Of a stretch of 64,000 nucleotides of DNA, positions 1-9,256 are shown in pieces. Below the pieces are notes generated by a model. It did no database searches, had not been told where the DNA came from, and saw only the letters and a program-made list of their open reading frames with translations. Every line of letters begins with the position of its first letter. Within the stretch, counting starts at the first letter, position 1. The position numbers and the translations under genes were made by a program. The stretch comes from JBKBII01 sp046299415 (GTDB taxonomy: Bacteria > Pseudomonadota > Gammaproteobacteria > Ectothiorhodospirales > Ectothiorhodospiraceae). The stretch is taken from positions 124,001 to 188,000 of the forward strand of contig JBKBII010000005.1 of assembly GCA_046299415.1 (NCBI GenBank), written 5' to 3'.

Positions 1-359
1 TCATCACCCCGACCCAGACTCCGAGCCAGCGGGGCTTACGACCAAGCCACGATGCGGAGACAGTAGTACATCGTCGGAATCGTCGCCTTCTCAGCGCCCA
101 ACCTGAGCTCGATAACCAAGCGCGATAGCCGATACACGACCAGCTGTCTTCGCCGAACCACCGATCCGAACCGCCGTAACCCGCCGCTTTGGAACGGCAT
201 CCTCGGATCGCCAAGCCTGCGGGACAGCGGTGGAGACGACCTGCAGACCGACCGGAACATCGAGGCCTCGCGGATGCACACTGCGTCGCACGAGGCTCGT
301 CAGAGCCCCTCCAAACCAACGAGGATCAACCGGGGCTACTCGGCGTCAACTAAGGCGTC
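1..359. other. gene-free left edge, downstream of rpsR
   Basis: No convincing gene. rplI (ribosomal protein L9) usually follows rpsR, but nothing resembling the L9 N-terminus is encoded on the minus strand here. Short open frames on both strands are Arg/Ser-rich and look like antisense noise of GC-rich DNA. A short direct duplication (aggcgtct / aggcgtcg) lies just after the rpsR stop near 352-370. No clear hairpin terminator was found. Confidence 0.5.
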
Positions 360-590
360 TTAGGCGTCGTGGTTATCGGTGTACGGAAGCAAAGCAAGGA
401 ATCGCGCGTGTTTGATGGCTGTCGCGAGCTGACGCTGGTATTTCGCGCTGGTTCCAGTGACTCGCGAAGGCACAATCTTGCCGGTCTCGGTGATGTAACC
501 CCGGAGCAGCTCGAGATCCTTGTAATCGATCCGCTCGATACCCTCAGCGGTAAAGCGGCAGTATTTACGACGACGGGAAAAACGGGGCAT
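360..590 (-). CDS. rpsR: 30S ribosomal protein S18
   Basis: Small-subunit protein of the central platform that binds 16S rRNA together with S6. The 76-residue product matches the family in length and shows the hallmark N-terminal RRRKYCRF segment, then IDYKDLELLRGYITETGKI and the basic SAKYQRQLATAIKHARF region near the C-terminus. It lies 111 bp downstream of rpsF on the same strand, the usual S6-S18 pair. The enteric priB gene between them is absent. rplI does not follow within the 359 bp visible. Identification is secure. Confidence 0.98.
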   Translation of the reverse strand: MPRFSRRRKYCRFTAEGIERIDYKDLELLRGYITETGKIVPSRVTGTSAKYQRQLATAIKHARFLALLPYTDNHDA

Positions 591-701
591 GACAACCTCG
601 AAAGTGTCTGTGGCGTGCGCGCATTCGATCAGTGCACCTCACGCCGTCATTTGGGCCACGATACTCAACGTCGCGAGTACCGTGCTCGCGTTGCGCGCTG
701 G

Positions 702-1058
702 TCAGTCTTCCTGACTGCGTCGCTCGCTGACGCGGCCTTCATTCGACTTGGACAAAGGCGACGCTTCGGTTACAGCGTGATCCATCCGCAACACGAGCGA
801 ACGCAAGACGGCGTCGTTGAAACGGAAGGCACTTTCGAGCTCGTCGATCGCTTCCTGGTTCGCCTCGACATTCATCAACACGTAGTGAGCCTTGACCAAT
901 TTGTCGATCGGATACGCCGTCTGACGACGACCCCAATCTTCCATGCGATGCACATGACCCTGAGCACTATCGATGATCGAACGATACCGCTCGATCATCG
1001 CGGGAACCTGATCGCTTTGATCGGGGTGCACCATAAACACGATTTCATAATGACGCAT
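702..1058 (-). CDS. rpsF: 30S ribosomal protein S6
   Basis: Ribosomal protein S6, partner of S18 on the small-subunit platform. The 118-residue product begins MRHYEIVFMVHPDQSDQ, contains the conserved MEDWGRRQTAYPI motif around residues 40-52 and YVLMNVEAN around residue 60, and ends in a charged tail. The ATG at 1058 is chosen because a gaggaag ribosome binding site sits just upstream and the family starts here. An upstream in-frame ATG at 1112 adds 18 residues with no family match. It is first in a two-gene unit with rpsR. Confidence 0.98.
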   Translation of the reverse strand: MRHYEIVFMVHPDQSDQVPAMIERYRSIIDSAQGHVHRMEDWGRRQTAYPIDKLVKAHYVLMNVEANQEAIDELESAFRFNDAVLRSLVLRMDHAVTEASPLSKSNEGRVSERRSQED

Positions 1059-1801
1059 TACGACTTCCTCACGGATAACAGCCACCGATCCAAGGACAGG
1101 CACGAATCGCAAACCCGGACCTGCCGCGGTCGTGTGGCAAGGCGCAGCCGCGGGCCGAGCGAACCCGGTCCGCGGTGCGAATTAAGTCAATGGGACGGGC
1201 CCTATAGCCCAACCCTCGTCTTGTCCAACACTGGCTCGTTCACCTATCACGACCGACAGCGGCGGCATTGACCAGACGCGCTTCAACGGCACAGATAGAG
1301 ATGAGCCGATCAGTATGGGGGAATCTGCGGTTAATCTCAAGACGCGAGCCGAACCTCATATATTCGACGCCAGAATCACAAAAAAGTCGCCGAACCGAAA
1401 AACGTGAATAGATAATTCAAAAGCGAAAGGCGATTAAAAAAACGCGGCCGTCTGCGAAGATCAACAGCCGAAAAGCGCTCTGAAGAAGCCCGAAGTGGGT
1501 CTATCCGAGATTCCGCGGGCCACGTCGGTCGAAAAGCGTCGGTTAAAAGCGCTTTCATGCGCGCGCGCTTCATCGACCTTGGAACACGTCAGCGCCTCCA
1601 CGCACCACGGCTGCATCAGTCCCTTCTGAGTTTCCTAGACAAATCTCAACACCAATCGAAATCCTCACGGTCGCTTTCGCGACGCCCCGTGCGTGGGCCA
1701 CTCGGTTGAGTGAAAAGGTCATCGGCCGCAGCCGAATGATGACGCCTCAACGATCGCGATGCTGAAAAACTGCAGCCCGAAAACCGACCGTATGACTCCG
1801 C
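1059..1801. other. gene-free interval between rlmB and rpsF
   Basis: About 740 bp with no supportable gene. It contains the candidate rpsF promoter near 1201-1228 and an unusually AT-rich patch around 1374-1445 with two A-runs (T-runs on the minus strand). No stem precedes those runs, so I do not call a terminator. The open frame crossing 369-1271 on the plus strand is antisense to rpsR and rpsF. Confidence 0.5.
1201..1228 (-). promoter_or_regulatory. candidate sigma-70 promoter for rpsF-rpsR
   Basis: Read on the minus strand: TTGGAC (1228-1223), 16 bp spacer, TATAGG (1206-1201), about 140 bp upstream of the rpsF start. Each hexamer is a partial match and the spacer is one short of optimal. 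The location upstream of a ribosomal operon makes it plausible but it is not proven. Confidence 0.3.
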
Positions 1802-2755
1802 TTATGATCCGCCGCCGGCCGTCTCAACAGGCTCGATGGCGACTCCTGTCTCACTCAGCATCAGCTTGCGCCGCCACTCAAACAGCGTGACCCCCGTCGC
1901 GACCGAAACGTTCAAGCTTTCGACGCCGCTGGACATCGGGATGGCCACCAGGAAATCACAGAGTTCACGGGTTCGTGCGCGCAGCCCTCGCCCCTCATCG
2001 CCCATGACGACAACCACCCGTTCGGGCCAATCGAGCGCATACAACGAAGACTCTGCGGCTCCATCCAATCCGACCGACCAGAATCCTTCGTTCCGCAACG
2101 TCAGCAACGTTCTTGCAAGATTCGATACCGCAAGCAGCGGAACCCGCTCTGCCGCCCCTGCAGCAGCGCGGCGCGCAATTGCATTCAACGGCGCAGAGTG
2201 GTCGCGTGGCTGAATGACGGCCGCGGCCCCGGCTGCTGCAGCGCTACGCAAACAGGCACCGAGGTTGTGCGGATCAGTAACCCCATCCAGCACGAGAACA
2301 AGTCGAGCCCCGACAATGCACCTTTCCAGCGCTCGTTCAGTGAGGGCTCGCGGCACCTCGACTTCAGCGATCACGCCCTGATGTCTCAGGCGCAATCCGC
2401 CTTGCTCGCCATCAACGAGGGTCTCGGCCATTTGATTGAGCTGATCGCGCGTGGCCCACTCAACGTGGATACCAGCCGATCGCGCGCGTGCCTGTAGATT
2501 CGCCGATCGAGAATCGGTCGTCGCACCCGCTCCGTCCGTCGATGCCACGCAAAAAAGCTTGCGCAGACGTTCTGGAGATCGCTCGAAGATAGCCTCCACA
2601 GCATGAAAGCCCGCCACCCAATCACGATCGGCTGGGGCCCCCAGGCGCTCGGTCGGCGACGGCGAAACACGCTCTCGCCCCAGGTCGCCCTTAGCGACAA
2701 ACTGACCCCTCGGCCCATCGCGGCGCCCACGAGGCGACCTTCCGTCACGCTTCAT
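1802..2755 (-). CDS. rlmB: 23S rRNA (guanosine-2'-O)-methyltransferase RlmB
   Basis: SpoU/TrmH-class (SPOUT) enzyme that methylates the ribose of G2251 in 23S rRNA. About 45 basic residues precede the substrate-binding domain (WVAGFHAVEAIFERSPERL). The SPOUT domain carries all three motifs: LVLDGVTDPHNLGACLRSA (motif 1), VVVMGDEGRGL (motif 2) and IPMSSGVESLNVSVATG (motif 3, knot). At 317 residues it is longer than the usual 245-250, because of the Arg-rich N-terminal extension and an insertion near residues 75-85. The ATG at 2755 has a cggag site 8-9 nt upstream. It normally sits directly after rnr; here 838 bp separate them. Confidence 0.96.
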   Translation of the reverse strand: MKRDGRSPRGRRDGPRGQFVAKGDLGRERVSPSPTERLGAPADRDWVAGFHAVEAIFERSPERLRKLFCVASTDGAGATTDSRSANLQARARSAGIHVEWATRDQLNQMAETLVDGEQGGLRLRHQGVIAEVEVPRALTERALERCIVGARLVLVLDGVTDPHNLGACLRSAAAAGAAAVIQPRDHSAPLNAIARRAAAGAAERVPLLAVSNLARTLLTLRNEGFWSVGLDGAAESSLYALDWPERVVVVMGDEGRGLRARTRELCDFLVAIPMSSGVESLNVSVATGVTLFEWRRKLMLSETGVAIEPVETAGGGS

Positions 2756-3593
2756 CGTTAAATCTCCGCGAAACCGACCCGCGCGCGGTCACGCCACAGG
2801 TTTGTTTGAGTCACGCGTGTTTACACCACGCGGCTCGAGTTTCGGCGCGAACCGCGGTAGCCCGGACAATTCCTGCGCGCGACATCACCCCACCCGACTC
2901 GAGAGCATTTTTATTCATGAAATCGCTTGAATACCCAACAATCACGAGCCCGACCGCTGCGTGCCAACACTCGCGAGCCGACTCGGATCGTCGACACGAC
3001 AGTCATGTCGAAGAACATGCAGGCACAAAATCAGGGTGACAAATGAAAACCACAGGGCACCGTCATCGCATCTCCACTCAGTGAACGATTCGCCCCACGG
3101 GGTAGTTCGTCGCTGTAGGTCCATCCCGGGCGCGAGCACAATGGACACCCACCCAAGGACGAGAGCGTCTGTCGAAAACTGTCGCACCCGCGTTGAAGGT
3201 TCAGAACAAACTCCAATCTTAGAGCGGCTGACGACTCGGTCACTGTGTTTTACCGCAACGTGTGACCGTCATTGTTAAACAGCCATCACGTTGAGGCACT
3301 CGGCGACGACCCCATACCGAGGGGACAACACTGACTGCGCCTCCCGGCATCCGCGCCAGAGCCTCAAGCCAGAGCATCAGGCCCTTGCCCGTTCTGGATC
3401 GGTCACTGCGAGCGCTTTCGATCGGACACGCTCAGGCTGTGACCCTCAAACTCCCCGCCCTAGGAAGTGCGATGAAATCCGTCTATGAGGCCCAACTCAA
3501 AAATCCACACGCGGTGGCCTGCGCCCCTTTTCGCTCGCAGCGTTGAAACCAACACGTAACGGTCGAAACTCGGGCGCAGCTCAAGCCGCCGAT
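2756..3593. other. gene-free interval between rnr and rlmB
   Basis: 838 bp without a recognisable gene on either strand, although rnr and rlmB are adjacent in most gammaproteobacteria. Short open frames are Arg/Ser/Thr-rich and match no family. No repeat, tRNA or transposase fragment was recognised. It presumably holds the rlmB promoter. Confidence 0.45.
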
Positions 3594-5903
3594 CTAGCCA
3601 GTGCTTGAACCGTCACTGTGGCCATCATGCCCACCACGGCGACGGGAGCGCGAGCGCGCCTTGCCACGGCCGCTCTTTTTGCGTGCGCCGTCGTCATTCG
3701 CTGGCCGACGCCGATCGCCATCAGCGCTATCGGGCAATGCCAGATCGATTTTGCGGTCGTCCAGCGACACCCGTACGACTCGAACCTGAATCTTCTGGCC
3801 GATCCCAAACGACCGCCCGCCGTGCTCACCAACCAGCTGATGACGCACCGGATCGAAGTGGTAGTAATCGCGGTCGAGATTGGTGACGTGGACCAGGCCC
3901 TCAATAAAGACGTCGTCGATCTCGACAAACAACCCAAAACTGGTGACGCCGGTAATCGTGCCCGGAAAGACGTCTCCGACCTTATCCTGCATGTACTCGG
4001 CCTTGAGCCAGGCCACCGCATCACGCGTGGCCTCATCGGCACGTCGCTCTGCCATCGAGCAGTGCTCGCCCAAGGCCTCCATCGCGGGCGTTGAATATCG
4101 AAATCCTGAGGGTTTGCCACCCGCCAGCAGATGCCGAATCCCGCGATGCACGAGCAGATCCGGATAGCGGCGAATCGGACTCGTAAAGTGCGCGTAATCC
4201 TCCAAAGCCAGGCCAAAATGGCCGTTGGGATGGGGGGAGTACACCGCCTGACTCAACGATCTCAACATCACCGTCTGAATCAGATTGCGATCCTCGCGCT
4301 GCGCAGCGGACGACAGCAGCTGAGCGTAATGCTTGGGTTTGGGCTCGTCTCCGCCGTCGAGTGACAGGCCCATGCCCGCGAGAAACAGGCGCAAGTCGGC
4401 CAATTTCTGGCTCGGTGGCGTATCGTGTACGCGATACAGCGTCGGCAACTTGGCTTTGCGCAGAAAACGAGCCGCGCAAACGTTCGCCGCGATCATGCAT
4501 TCCTCAACGATGCGATGCGCATCGTTGCGAACCGTCGGCACGATTCGCTCGATTTTGCGATCAGCAGAAAACAGAATCCGCGTCTCGGTACTCTCGAACT
4601 CGATCGCACCGCGGCGCGAACGTGCGCCAGCCAGCGCGCGAAACAGGTCGTGGAGTGTCTCCAGCATCGGCACGACCGCTGCGCGCCGCTCCCGTGTCGC
4701 GTCGTCACCCTCCAACACCTGGGCCACCTCGGTGTACGTCAGGCGCGCCGCCGAACGCATCAAACCCTCGAAAAAATTGAATCGTCGAATTGCGCCGCGT
4801 TTGCCAATTTCGATCTCGACCGCCAGACACAGCCGATCAACATTTGGATTCAGCGAACAAAGTCCGTTCGACAGGGCCTCCGGCAACATTGGCAGAACAT
4901 GATTCGGGAAATACACCGAAGTCGCACGCTTCTGCGCCTCTTCATCCAGCGCCCCGCCCATTTCGACGTAGGTCGAAACATCTGCGATTGCCACGATCAA
5001 CCGCCAGCCACCCTCACAGGTCTCGACGAACAGCGCGTCGTCGAAATCTTTTGAGTCCTCCCCATCGATCGTCACCAACGACCGATCACGCAAATCGACC
5101 CGCCCCTCGCGAGCAGCCTCGGGTACTGCGTCGCCAAATGCCGCTGCAGCCTCGATCACGGGCGCAGGAAAACTGTGACGCAGGCCATGAGAGCGAATCG
5201 CAACCTCGATTTCCATCCCCGGCGCCAGGTGCTCACCGATGATCTCGGTGACAACGCCCTGCAGGCGCGCATGGCGGTTGGCCTGCGGCTTCAGTCTCAC
5301 AACGACGATCTGACCATCGAGCGCCGCGCCCAGATCGTCCGGCGCGATCAGCACGTCCTGAGCGATCCGCTTGCCATCAGGCAACAACACACCGAAACCA
5401 TCAGTGATGCGGAGCCGGCCGACCAGCTCGTCATGCGCCCGCTCGAGAACCTCGACGATGCCGCCCTCCCGCCGTCCGCGGTGATCGACACCCATGACCC
5501 GGGCCACCACCCGATCGCCATGCAAGATGCCACGCATTTGTCGTGGCGACAGAAAGAGGTCGTCGCTCTGGTCATCCGGGATCAGAAATCCAAATCCATC
5601 CGGATGCCCCTGCACTCGCCCCGCAATCAGATCCGATTGATTGACGGGCAAGTATCCGCCGCGTCGATTGACGATCAACTGACCATCCCGCTCCATTGCC
5701 TTGAGTCGCCGCCGCAAGGCCTCCGCCCGATCCTCGTCCTCGAGATCGACATCGACACGCTCGGCGATCTCCTCATACTCGAGCGGTTTGCCCGCATCGA
5801 GAACGATTTCCAGCAACCACTCGCGACTGGCGACCGGTCGCTCGTATTTCTGCGCCTCGCGCTCAGCGAATGGATCGGTACGATGTGCTTTTTTTGGACT
5901 CAT
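3594..5903 (-). CDS. rnr: ribonuclease R
   Basis: Processive 3'-5' exoribonuclease of the RNB family that degrades structured RNA and works in trans-translation with SmpB/tmRNA (smpB is also in this window). Order of domains: winged-helix region (residues 1-75), two cold-shock domains (about 75-245), the RNB catalytic domain with DGEDSKDFDDAL near residue 280 providing the metal-binding aspartates, an S1 domain near 650-735 (GTITGVTSFGLFVEIDD) and a Lys/Arg-rich tail. The length of 769 is typical. The ATG at 5903 gives the family-like N-terminus (MSPKKAHRTDPFAEREAQKY). An ATG at 5942 would add 13 residues and cannot be excluded. Confidence 0.97.
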   Translation of the reverse strand: MSPKKAHRTDPFAEREAQKYERPVASREWLLEIVLDAGKPLEYEEIAERVDVDLEDEDRAEALRRRLKAMERDGQLIVNRRGGYLPVNQSDLIAGRVQGHPDGFGFLIPDDQSDDLFLSPRQMRGILHGDRVVARVMGVDHRGRREGGIVEVLERAHDELVGRLRITDGFGVLLPDGKRIAQDVLIAPDDLGAALDGQIVVVRLKPQANRHARLQGVVTEIIGEHLAPGMEIEVAIRSHGLRHSFPAPVIEAAAAFGDAVPEAAREGRVDLRDRSLVTIDGEDSKDFDDALFVETCEGGWRLIVAIADVSTYVEMGGALDEEAQKRATSVYFPNHVLPMLPEALSNGLCSLNPNVDRLCLAVEIEIGKRGAIRRFNFFEGLMRSAARLTYTEVAQVLEGDDATRERRAAVVPMLETLHDLFRALAGARSRRGAIEFESTETRILFSADRKIERIVPTVRNDAHRIVEECMIAANVCAARFLRKAKLPTLYRVHDTPPSQKLADLRLFLAGMGLSLDGGDEPKPKHYAQLLSSAAQREDRNLIQTVMLRSLSQAVYSPHPNGHFGLALEDYAHFTSPIRRYPDLLVHRGIRHLLAGGKPSGFRYSTPAMEALGEHCSMAERRADEATRDAVAWLKAEYMQDKVGDVFPGTITGVTSFGLFVEIDDVFIEGLVHVTNLDRDYYHFDPVRHQLVGEHGGRSFGIGQKIQVRVVRVSLDDRKIDLALPDSADGDRRRPANDDGARKKSGRGKARSRSRRRGGHDGHSDGSSTG

Positions 5904-6669
5904 GCGCTCAATGATTGCCTCGGTTGAATGGCTGGGCGCCATAGTCTCACGATGACGGACCCAAGACACCGCACATAGTAATGTCAATGGCGTGCCCTAG
6001 AGCAGGTTTAACGCCTAAGCGAACACGCACCGCCACGACTGGCCAGAGCCAGCGCGAACCCCGGCCAACCGCGAACGATTGATTCAGAAGCTCATAAATA
6101 GCCCACCGGATCGCTTCGCCGGATCGTGCGCTGAACTCGAATGAACGACGTCGGCCAATCCGTGAACGCTCGATCCGGGCTCGAAGACGAGCGCACTCAG
6201 CCCGCAGGACCGATCTACCCTTCAAACAGAACCGCGCGCCGACATCCATCGCAGCAACCGGGCGCAGCGACGAGCCAACGATCCAAAACGTTTGACTCGA
6301 CGCCAGACAACTCGGCCATCTCGCCTGTACGGGTCGGTCAACGACAACCGAGCTCGCATTGACTGCCGTCGCGGCTCACCCCAAATATTCGAAATCCGAC
6401 AGCCGGTTGGCCACCCATCCGTCGCGACGCCGTCAACGTGCGCAGCGTCCGTAGGCATCCTGACCGAGAACCGCTCGGCACCGTTTGACTCAAGCCACAT
6501 GTGCGCCGGCACGACACTCGACGCCCGGCTTTTGGCTCTCGCCTCTCGGCCCTGCGACAGCACTTGTCATTCTCGCCCCGAGACCCAGCGCTTGACAGCC
6601 GATTTGCACGTCCCTAACATGCCGCGTTCCTGAAGCGTAGAGCCTCGTTCAGTCTGGCTCGAATCTCAT
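5904..6669. other. divergent spacer between rnr and tRNA-Leu
   Basis: About 765 bp separating minus-strand rnr from plus-strand tRNA-Leu. The tRNA promoter (6592-6620) lies at the right end. A TTGACA hexamer for rnr occurs on the minus strand at 5987-5982, but the matching -10 is poor. The short open frames look like noise. Confidence 0.5.
6592..6620 (+). promoter_or_regulatory. sigma-70 promoter of tRNA-Leu
   Basis: Perfect -35 TTGACA (6592-6597), 17 bp spacer, -10 TAACAT (6615-6620, four of six consensus bases). Transcription would start near 6627, about 43 nt before the mature 5' end of the tRNA. This is the strongest promoter match in the window and suits a stable-RNA gene. Confidence 0.8.
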
Positions 6670-6756
6670 GCCGAGGTGGCGGAATTGGTAGACGCGCTAG
6701 CTTCAGGTGCTAGTGGGCGTAAGCTCGTGGAGGTTCAAGTCCTCTCCTCGGCACCA
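6670..6756 (+). tRNA. tRNA-Leu (anticodon CAG)
   Basis: An 87-nt class II tRNA including an encoded 3' CCA. Acceptor arms GCCGAGG and CCTCGGC pair, and the D-arm contains the TGGTAGAC stretch. The anticodon stem CTAGC/GCTAG (6697-6701 and 6709-6713) encloses loop TTCAGGT with anticodon CAG at 6704-6706. A long variable arm (about 6715-6730) follows, then the T-loop GGTTCAAGTCC. It reads CUG leucine codons. A tRNA-Leu beside rnr is also seen in Pseudomonas. No clear terminator follows. Confidence 0.98.
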
Positions 6757-7565
6757 TAATAAGCAAAGGCCGCATACAGACAGGCTGACCCACCCGTCTC
6801 CTGCTCCATCTCGGCTACGCTATCCCAAATCGATTCGCGACCGCGCCGCTTGTTCGGATCGCCTCTGAAAGCTGTTTGAGCGTGTTCGTGTGTCCTGCAG
6901 CGATAAAGCGGCCAAGCCTTCCAATGCTGGCAAACCCGATCACGTCGCCGTAGACCCTTGAGCCCGCCACAGATTGACCTTGAAGGAGTCGGTCAAACCG
7001 TAGCCGAGTGAACGACCGACCCACGCGAAAAAATCGGTCTCAAACCCTCGGCCGGGCGCCAGCTTTCGAACCTTCGCCAGGTGCTAGCCAGTGACAATGG
7101 CCTGACTCACCGCTTCGAATTCGGCGACACCACCCTGAAATCGAGACAGACAAGCGGCTCGACTCATGAGTGCCCAAAGTTGCCGATCACCCGGCGCGCG
7201 CACTGCATCAGTTGCTAAGCGGGCCCGTCGTGGAGTCGCGCAACGTACGCTCTCTGGCCTGACGACGGGTCACGCCGCGCGGCCCATGGTGCCCCCCATA
7301 CGCTACATTCCAATCACGGCTCTCATGCATTCGCACGCTCATTCGATTGGACGAAAGGGTCAATCCGCCAACGAAAGCCACGACGACACGCCTATTGAAA
7401 GCCACGCGAACCGCGATGCCTCGTGACCTTCGCTTCAACGTACTCAACGGGCAAGCCTAGCAGCATTCCCCACCATTTATTCGCATCGCCCCATCCGGGA
7501 CTTGCCGAGCGTGTTAAACGCCACGCACGGCCTGAACACAGGCTCGTGCCGATCATGGATTGAGT
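6757..7565. other. gene-free interval downstream of tRNA-Leu
   Basis: 809 bp between tRNA-Leu and the purA stop with no supportable gene. No direct repeat of the tRNA 3' end, integrase fragment or other sign of site-specific integration was found. The right end contains the hairpin listed at 7525-7549. Confidence 0.5.
7525..7549 (-). terminator. possible terminator hairpin after purA
   Basis: Inverted repeat gcacg-gcctg / caggc-tcgtgc with a 4-nt loop and one bulged base, 17 nt beyond the purA stop. On the minus strand only a short T-stretch follows (gttt), so it could be a weak intrinsic terminator or a 3' stabilising stem. Confidence 0.35.
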
Positions 7566-8900
7566 TCAAGCATCAAACGGATGGCGCAGCAGGATCGTCT
7601 CATTGCGATCCGGGCCTGTGGAGACCATATCGATCGGCACGCCAACGATCCCCTCCATGCGCTCAAGGTAAGCCCGTGCTGCTTCCGGTAAATCCTCAAG
7701 CCGTCGCGCGCCAACTGTCGAAGCCTGCCAACCTGGCATTTCCTCATACACGGGCACAACATCCTCAAGCCCCTCGGCACCAGCCGGCAACGTCTCGATG
7801 CGCTGACCGTTCCGCTCGTAACCGACGCACACCTGTACCGACTCCAAACCATCGAGCACATCGAGCTTGGTGACACACAAACCGCTGATTGAATTCACCT
7901 CAACCGCGCGTTTCAGTGCCACAGCGTCAAACCATCCACAGCGCCGAGGTCGCCCCGTCGTCGAACCAAACTCGTTGCCACGTCGTGCTAGATGCTCACC
8001 CATCGCATCGAACAACTCGGTCGGGAACGGCCCGGCGCCGACGCGCGTCGTGTAGGCCTTGGTAATCCCCAACACGTAATCAATCGCACGCGGTCCGACA
8101 CCGGTCCCAGTCGAAGCGCCGCCCGCCGTCGTATTCGACGACGTCACGAAAGGATACGTCCCATGATCGATGTCCAGTAGGCTGCCCTGTGCGCCCTCGA
8201 ACATCACATTGGCGCCTTCAGCACGCAGCGCATGCAATCGCCCGGCGACATCCACGATCATTGGCGCGATTCGCTCGGCCTGAGCCATGGCTTCGTCTAA
8301 CGTGCGCTGAAAATCGACCGCTGCCATCTTGAAATAATGCGTCAGGACGAAGTTATGAAAATCCAGCACCTCACCAAGCTTCGCGGCAAAACGCTCACGG
8401 TGTAACAAATCGCCAGCGCGAAGCCCGCGCCTCGCCACCTTATCCTCATAGGCCGGACCAATGCCGCGGCCAGTCGTCCCAATCGCACGCGTACCGCGGG
8501 CCTGTTCTCGCGCTCGGTCGAGTTCAACGTGGTACGGCAAAATCAGCTGACAGGCATCCGAAATCAATAGTCGCTCGGTCACTGGGACCCCACGCGCAGC
8601 AAGCATGTCCATCTCTTCGAGCAAAGCCTTGGGCGATAGCACGACACCGTTGCCGATCAAACACTGCACGCCCTCGCGCAGAATGCCCGATGGGATCAAA
8701 TGCAGCACCGTTTTCTCGCCGTCAATCACGAGGGTATGGCCTGCGTTATGCCCTCCCTGAAAACGCGCGACGGCCGCGCAATCCTCGGTCAAAAGATCGA
8801 CGATCTTGCCCTTGCCTTCGTCGCCCCATTGGCTGCCAAGAATCACAACGAAGCGACCCGACCGAGCGGCCGAATCCAAAACCTGTGCGTTGTTCGTCAT
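7566..8900 (-). CDS. purA: adenylosuccinate synthetase
   Basis: First committed step of AMP synthesis: IMP + aspartate + GTP to adenylosuccinate. The 444-residue product has the GTP-binding P-loop GSQWGDEGKGKIVDLL near residue 23, FQGGHNAGHTL near 49, TTGRGIGPAYEDK near 142, FEGAQGSLLDIDHGTYPFVT near 235 and GRPRRCGWFDAVAL near 318. About 12 extra residues precede the usual start, but the ATG at 8900 has a ggag site 6-7 nt upstream. It lies downstream of hisZ, with a possible small gene between them that overlaps the purA start by 4 nt. Confidence 0.98.
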   Translation of the reverse strand: MTNNAQVLDSAARSGRFVVILGSQWGDEGKGKIVDLLTEDCAAVARFQGGHNAGHTLVIDGEKTVLHLIPSGILREGVQCLIGNGVVLSPKALLEEMDMLAARGVPVTERLLISDACQLILPYHVELDRAREQARGTRAIGTTGRGIGPAYEDKVARRGLRAGDLLHRERFAAKLGEVLDFHNFVLTHYFKMAAVDFQRTLDEAMAQAERIAPMIVDVAGRLHALRAEGANVMFEGAQGSLLDIDHGTYPFVTSSNTTAGGASTGTGVGPRAIDYVLGITKAYTTRVGAGPFPTELFDAMGEHLARRGNEFGSTTGRPRRCGWFDAVALKRAVEVNSISGLCVTKLDVLDGLESVQVCVGYERNGQRIETLPAGAEGLEDVVPVYEEMPGWQASTVGARRLEDLPEAARAYLERMEGIVGVPIDMVSTGPDRNETILLRHPFDA

Positions 8901-9241
8901 ACACGCTCCAAGATCGTCGCCGGGCGACTATGCCAAGCCATCAAAGTAAAAAACCGCAAATCGTCGGCGATGGCAGCGGTGCGGGTCGGTCGATCGCGAC
9001 ACCCCGACTCACACTGCCTCAAAATCACGCTGTCTCCGGGTCGCGCCAAAAGCGACCACACCAAACCCCGGGGCCAAGCGCGCCTCGAGATACCGACGTC
9101 GCTCAGCGCGGAACCCAGCATCGCCGGTGGACAGATCAATCCGGGCTCAATACGCAAAAAACCGTCGCTTGGAACAGCTTTAAGCGCGATGCGCGCGCCA
9201 TTTTTTCGCCACACAACCGCCGCGTTTCGAGCACGACTCAA
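8897..9241 (-). CDS. possible small protein of unknown function between hisZ and purA
   Basis: Open frame of up to 114 codons that exactly fills the 356 bp between the hisZ stop and purA start. Its stop codon overlaps the purA ATG as ATGA, an arrangement typical of translationally coupled genes. The longest version begins with TTG at 9241, 15 bp after hisZ, without a good ribosome binding site, so the start is uncertain. The product is mildly basic with hydrophobic stretches (RGLVWSLLARPGDSVIL near residue 59) and two cysteines, and I recognise no family. It may equally be chance open reading in GC-rich DNA. Confidence 0.35.
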   Translation of the reverse strand: MSRARNAAVVWRKNGARIALKAVPSDGFLRIEPGLICPPAMLGSALSDVGISRRAWPRGLVWSLLARPGDSVILRQCESGCRDRPTRTAAIADDLRFFTLMAWHSRPATILERV

Positions 9242-9256
9242 AAGCCAATGCGGCTC

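Noticed and set aside
590..702. Possible priB between rpsF and rpsR
   Set aside because: Only 111 bp remain between the genes, too short for PriB, and no matching motif is present.
369..1271. 300-codon plus-strand open frame
   Set aside because: It is exactly antisense to rpsR and rpsF, which are certain genes; long antisense frames are expected in GC-rich DNA.
4425..5927. Plus-strand frames of 200-250 codons across rnr
   Set aside because: They mirror RNase R coding sequence and have no family features.
6757..7565. Integration scar downstream of tRNA-Leu
   Set aside because: No repeat of the tRNA 3' end, no integrase fragment and no compositional shift could be seen.
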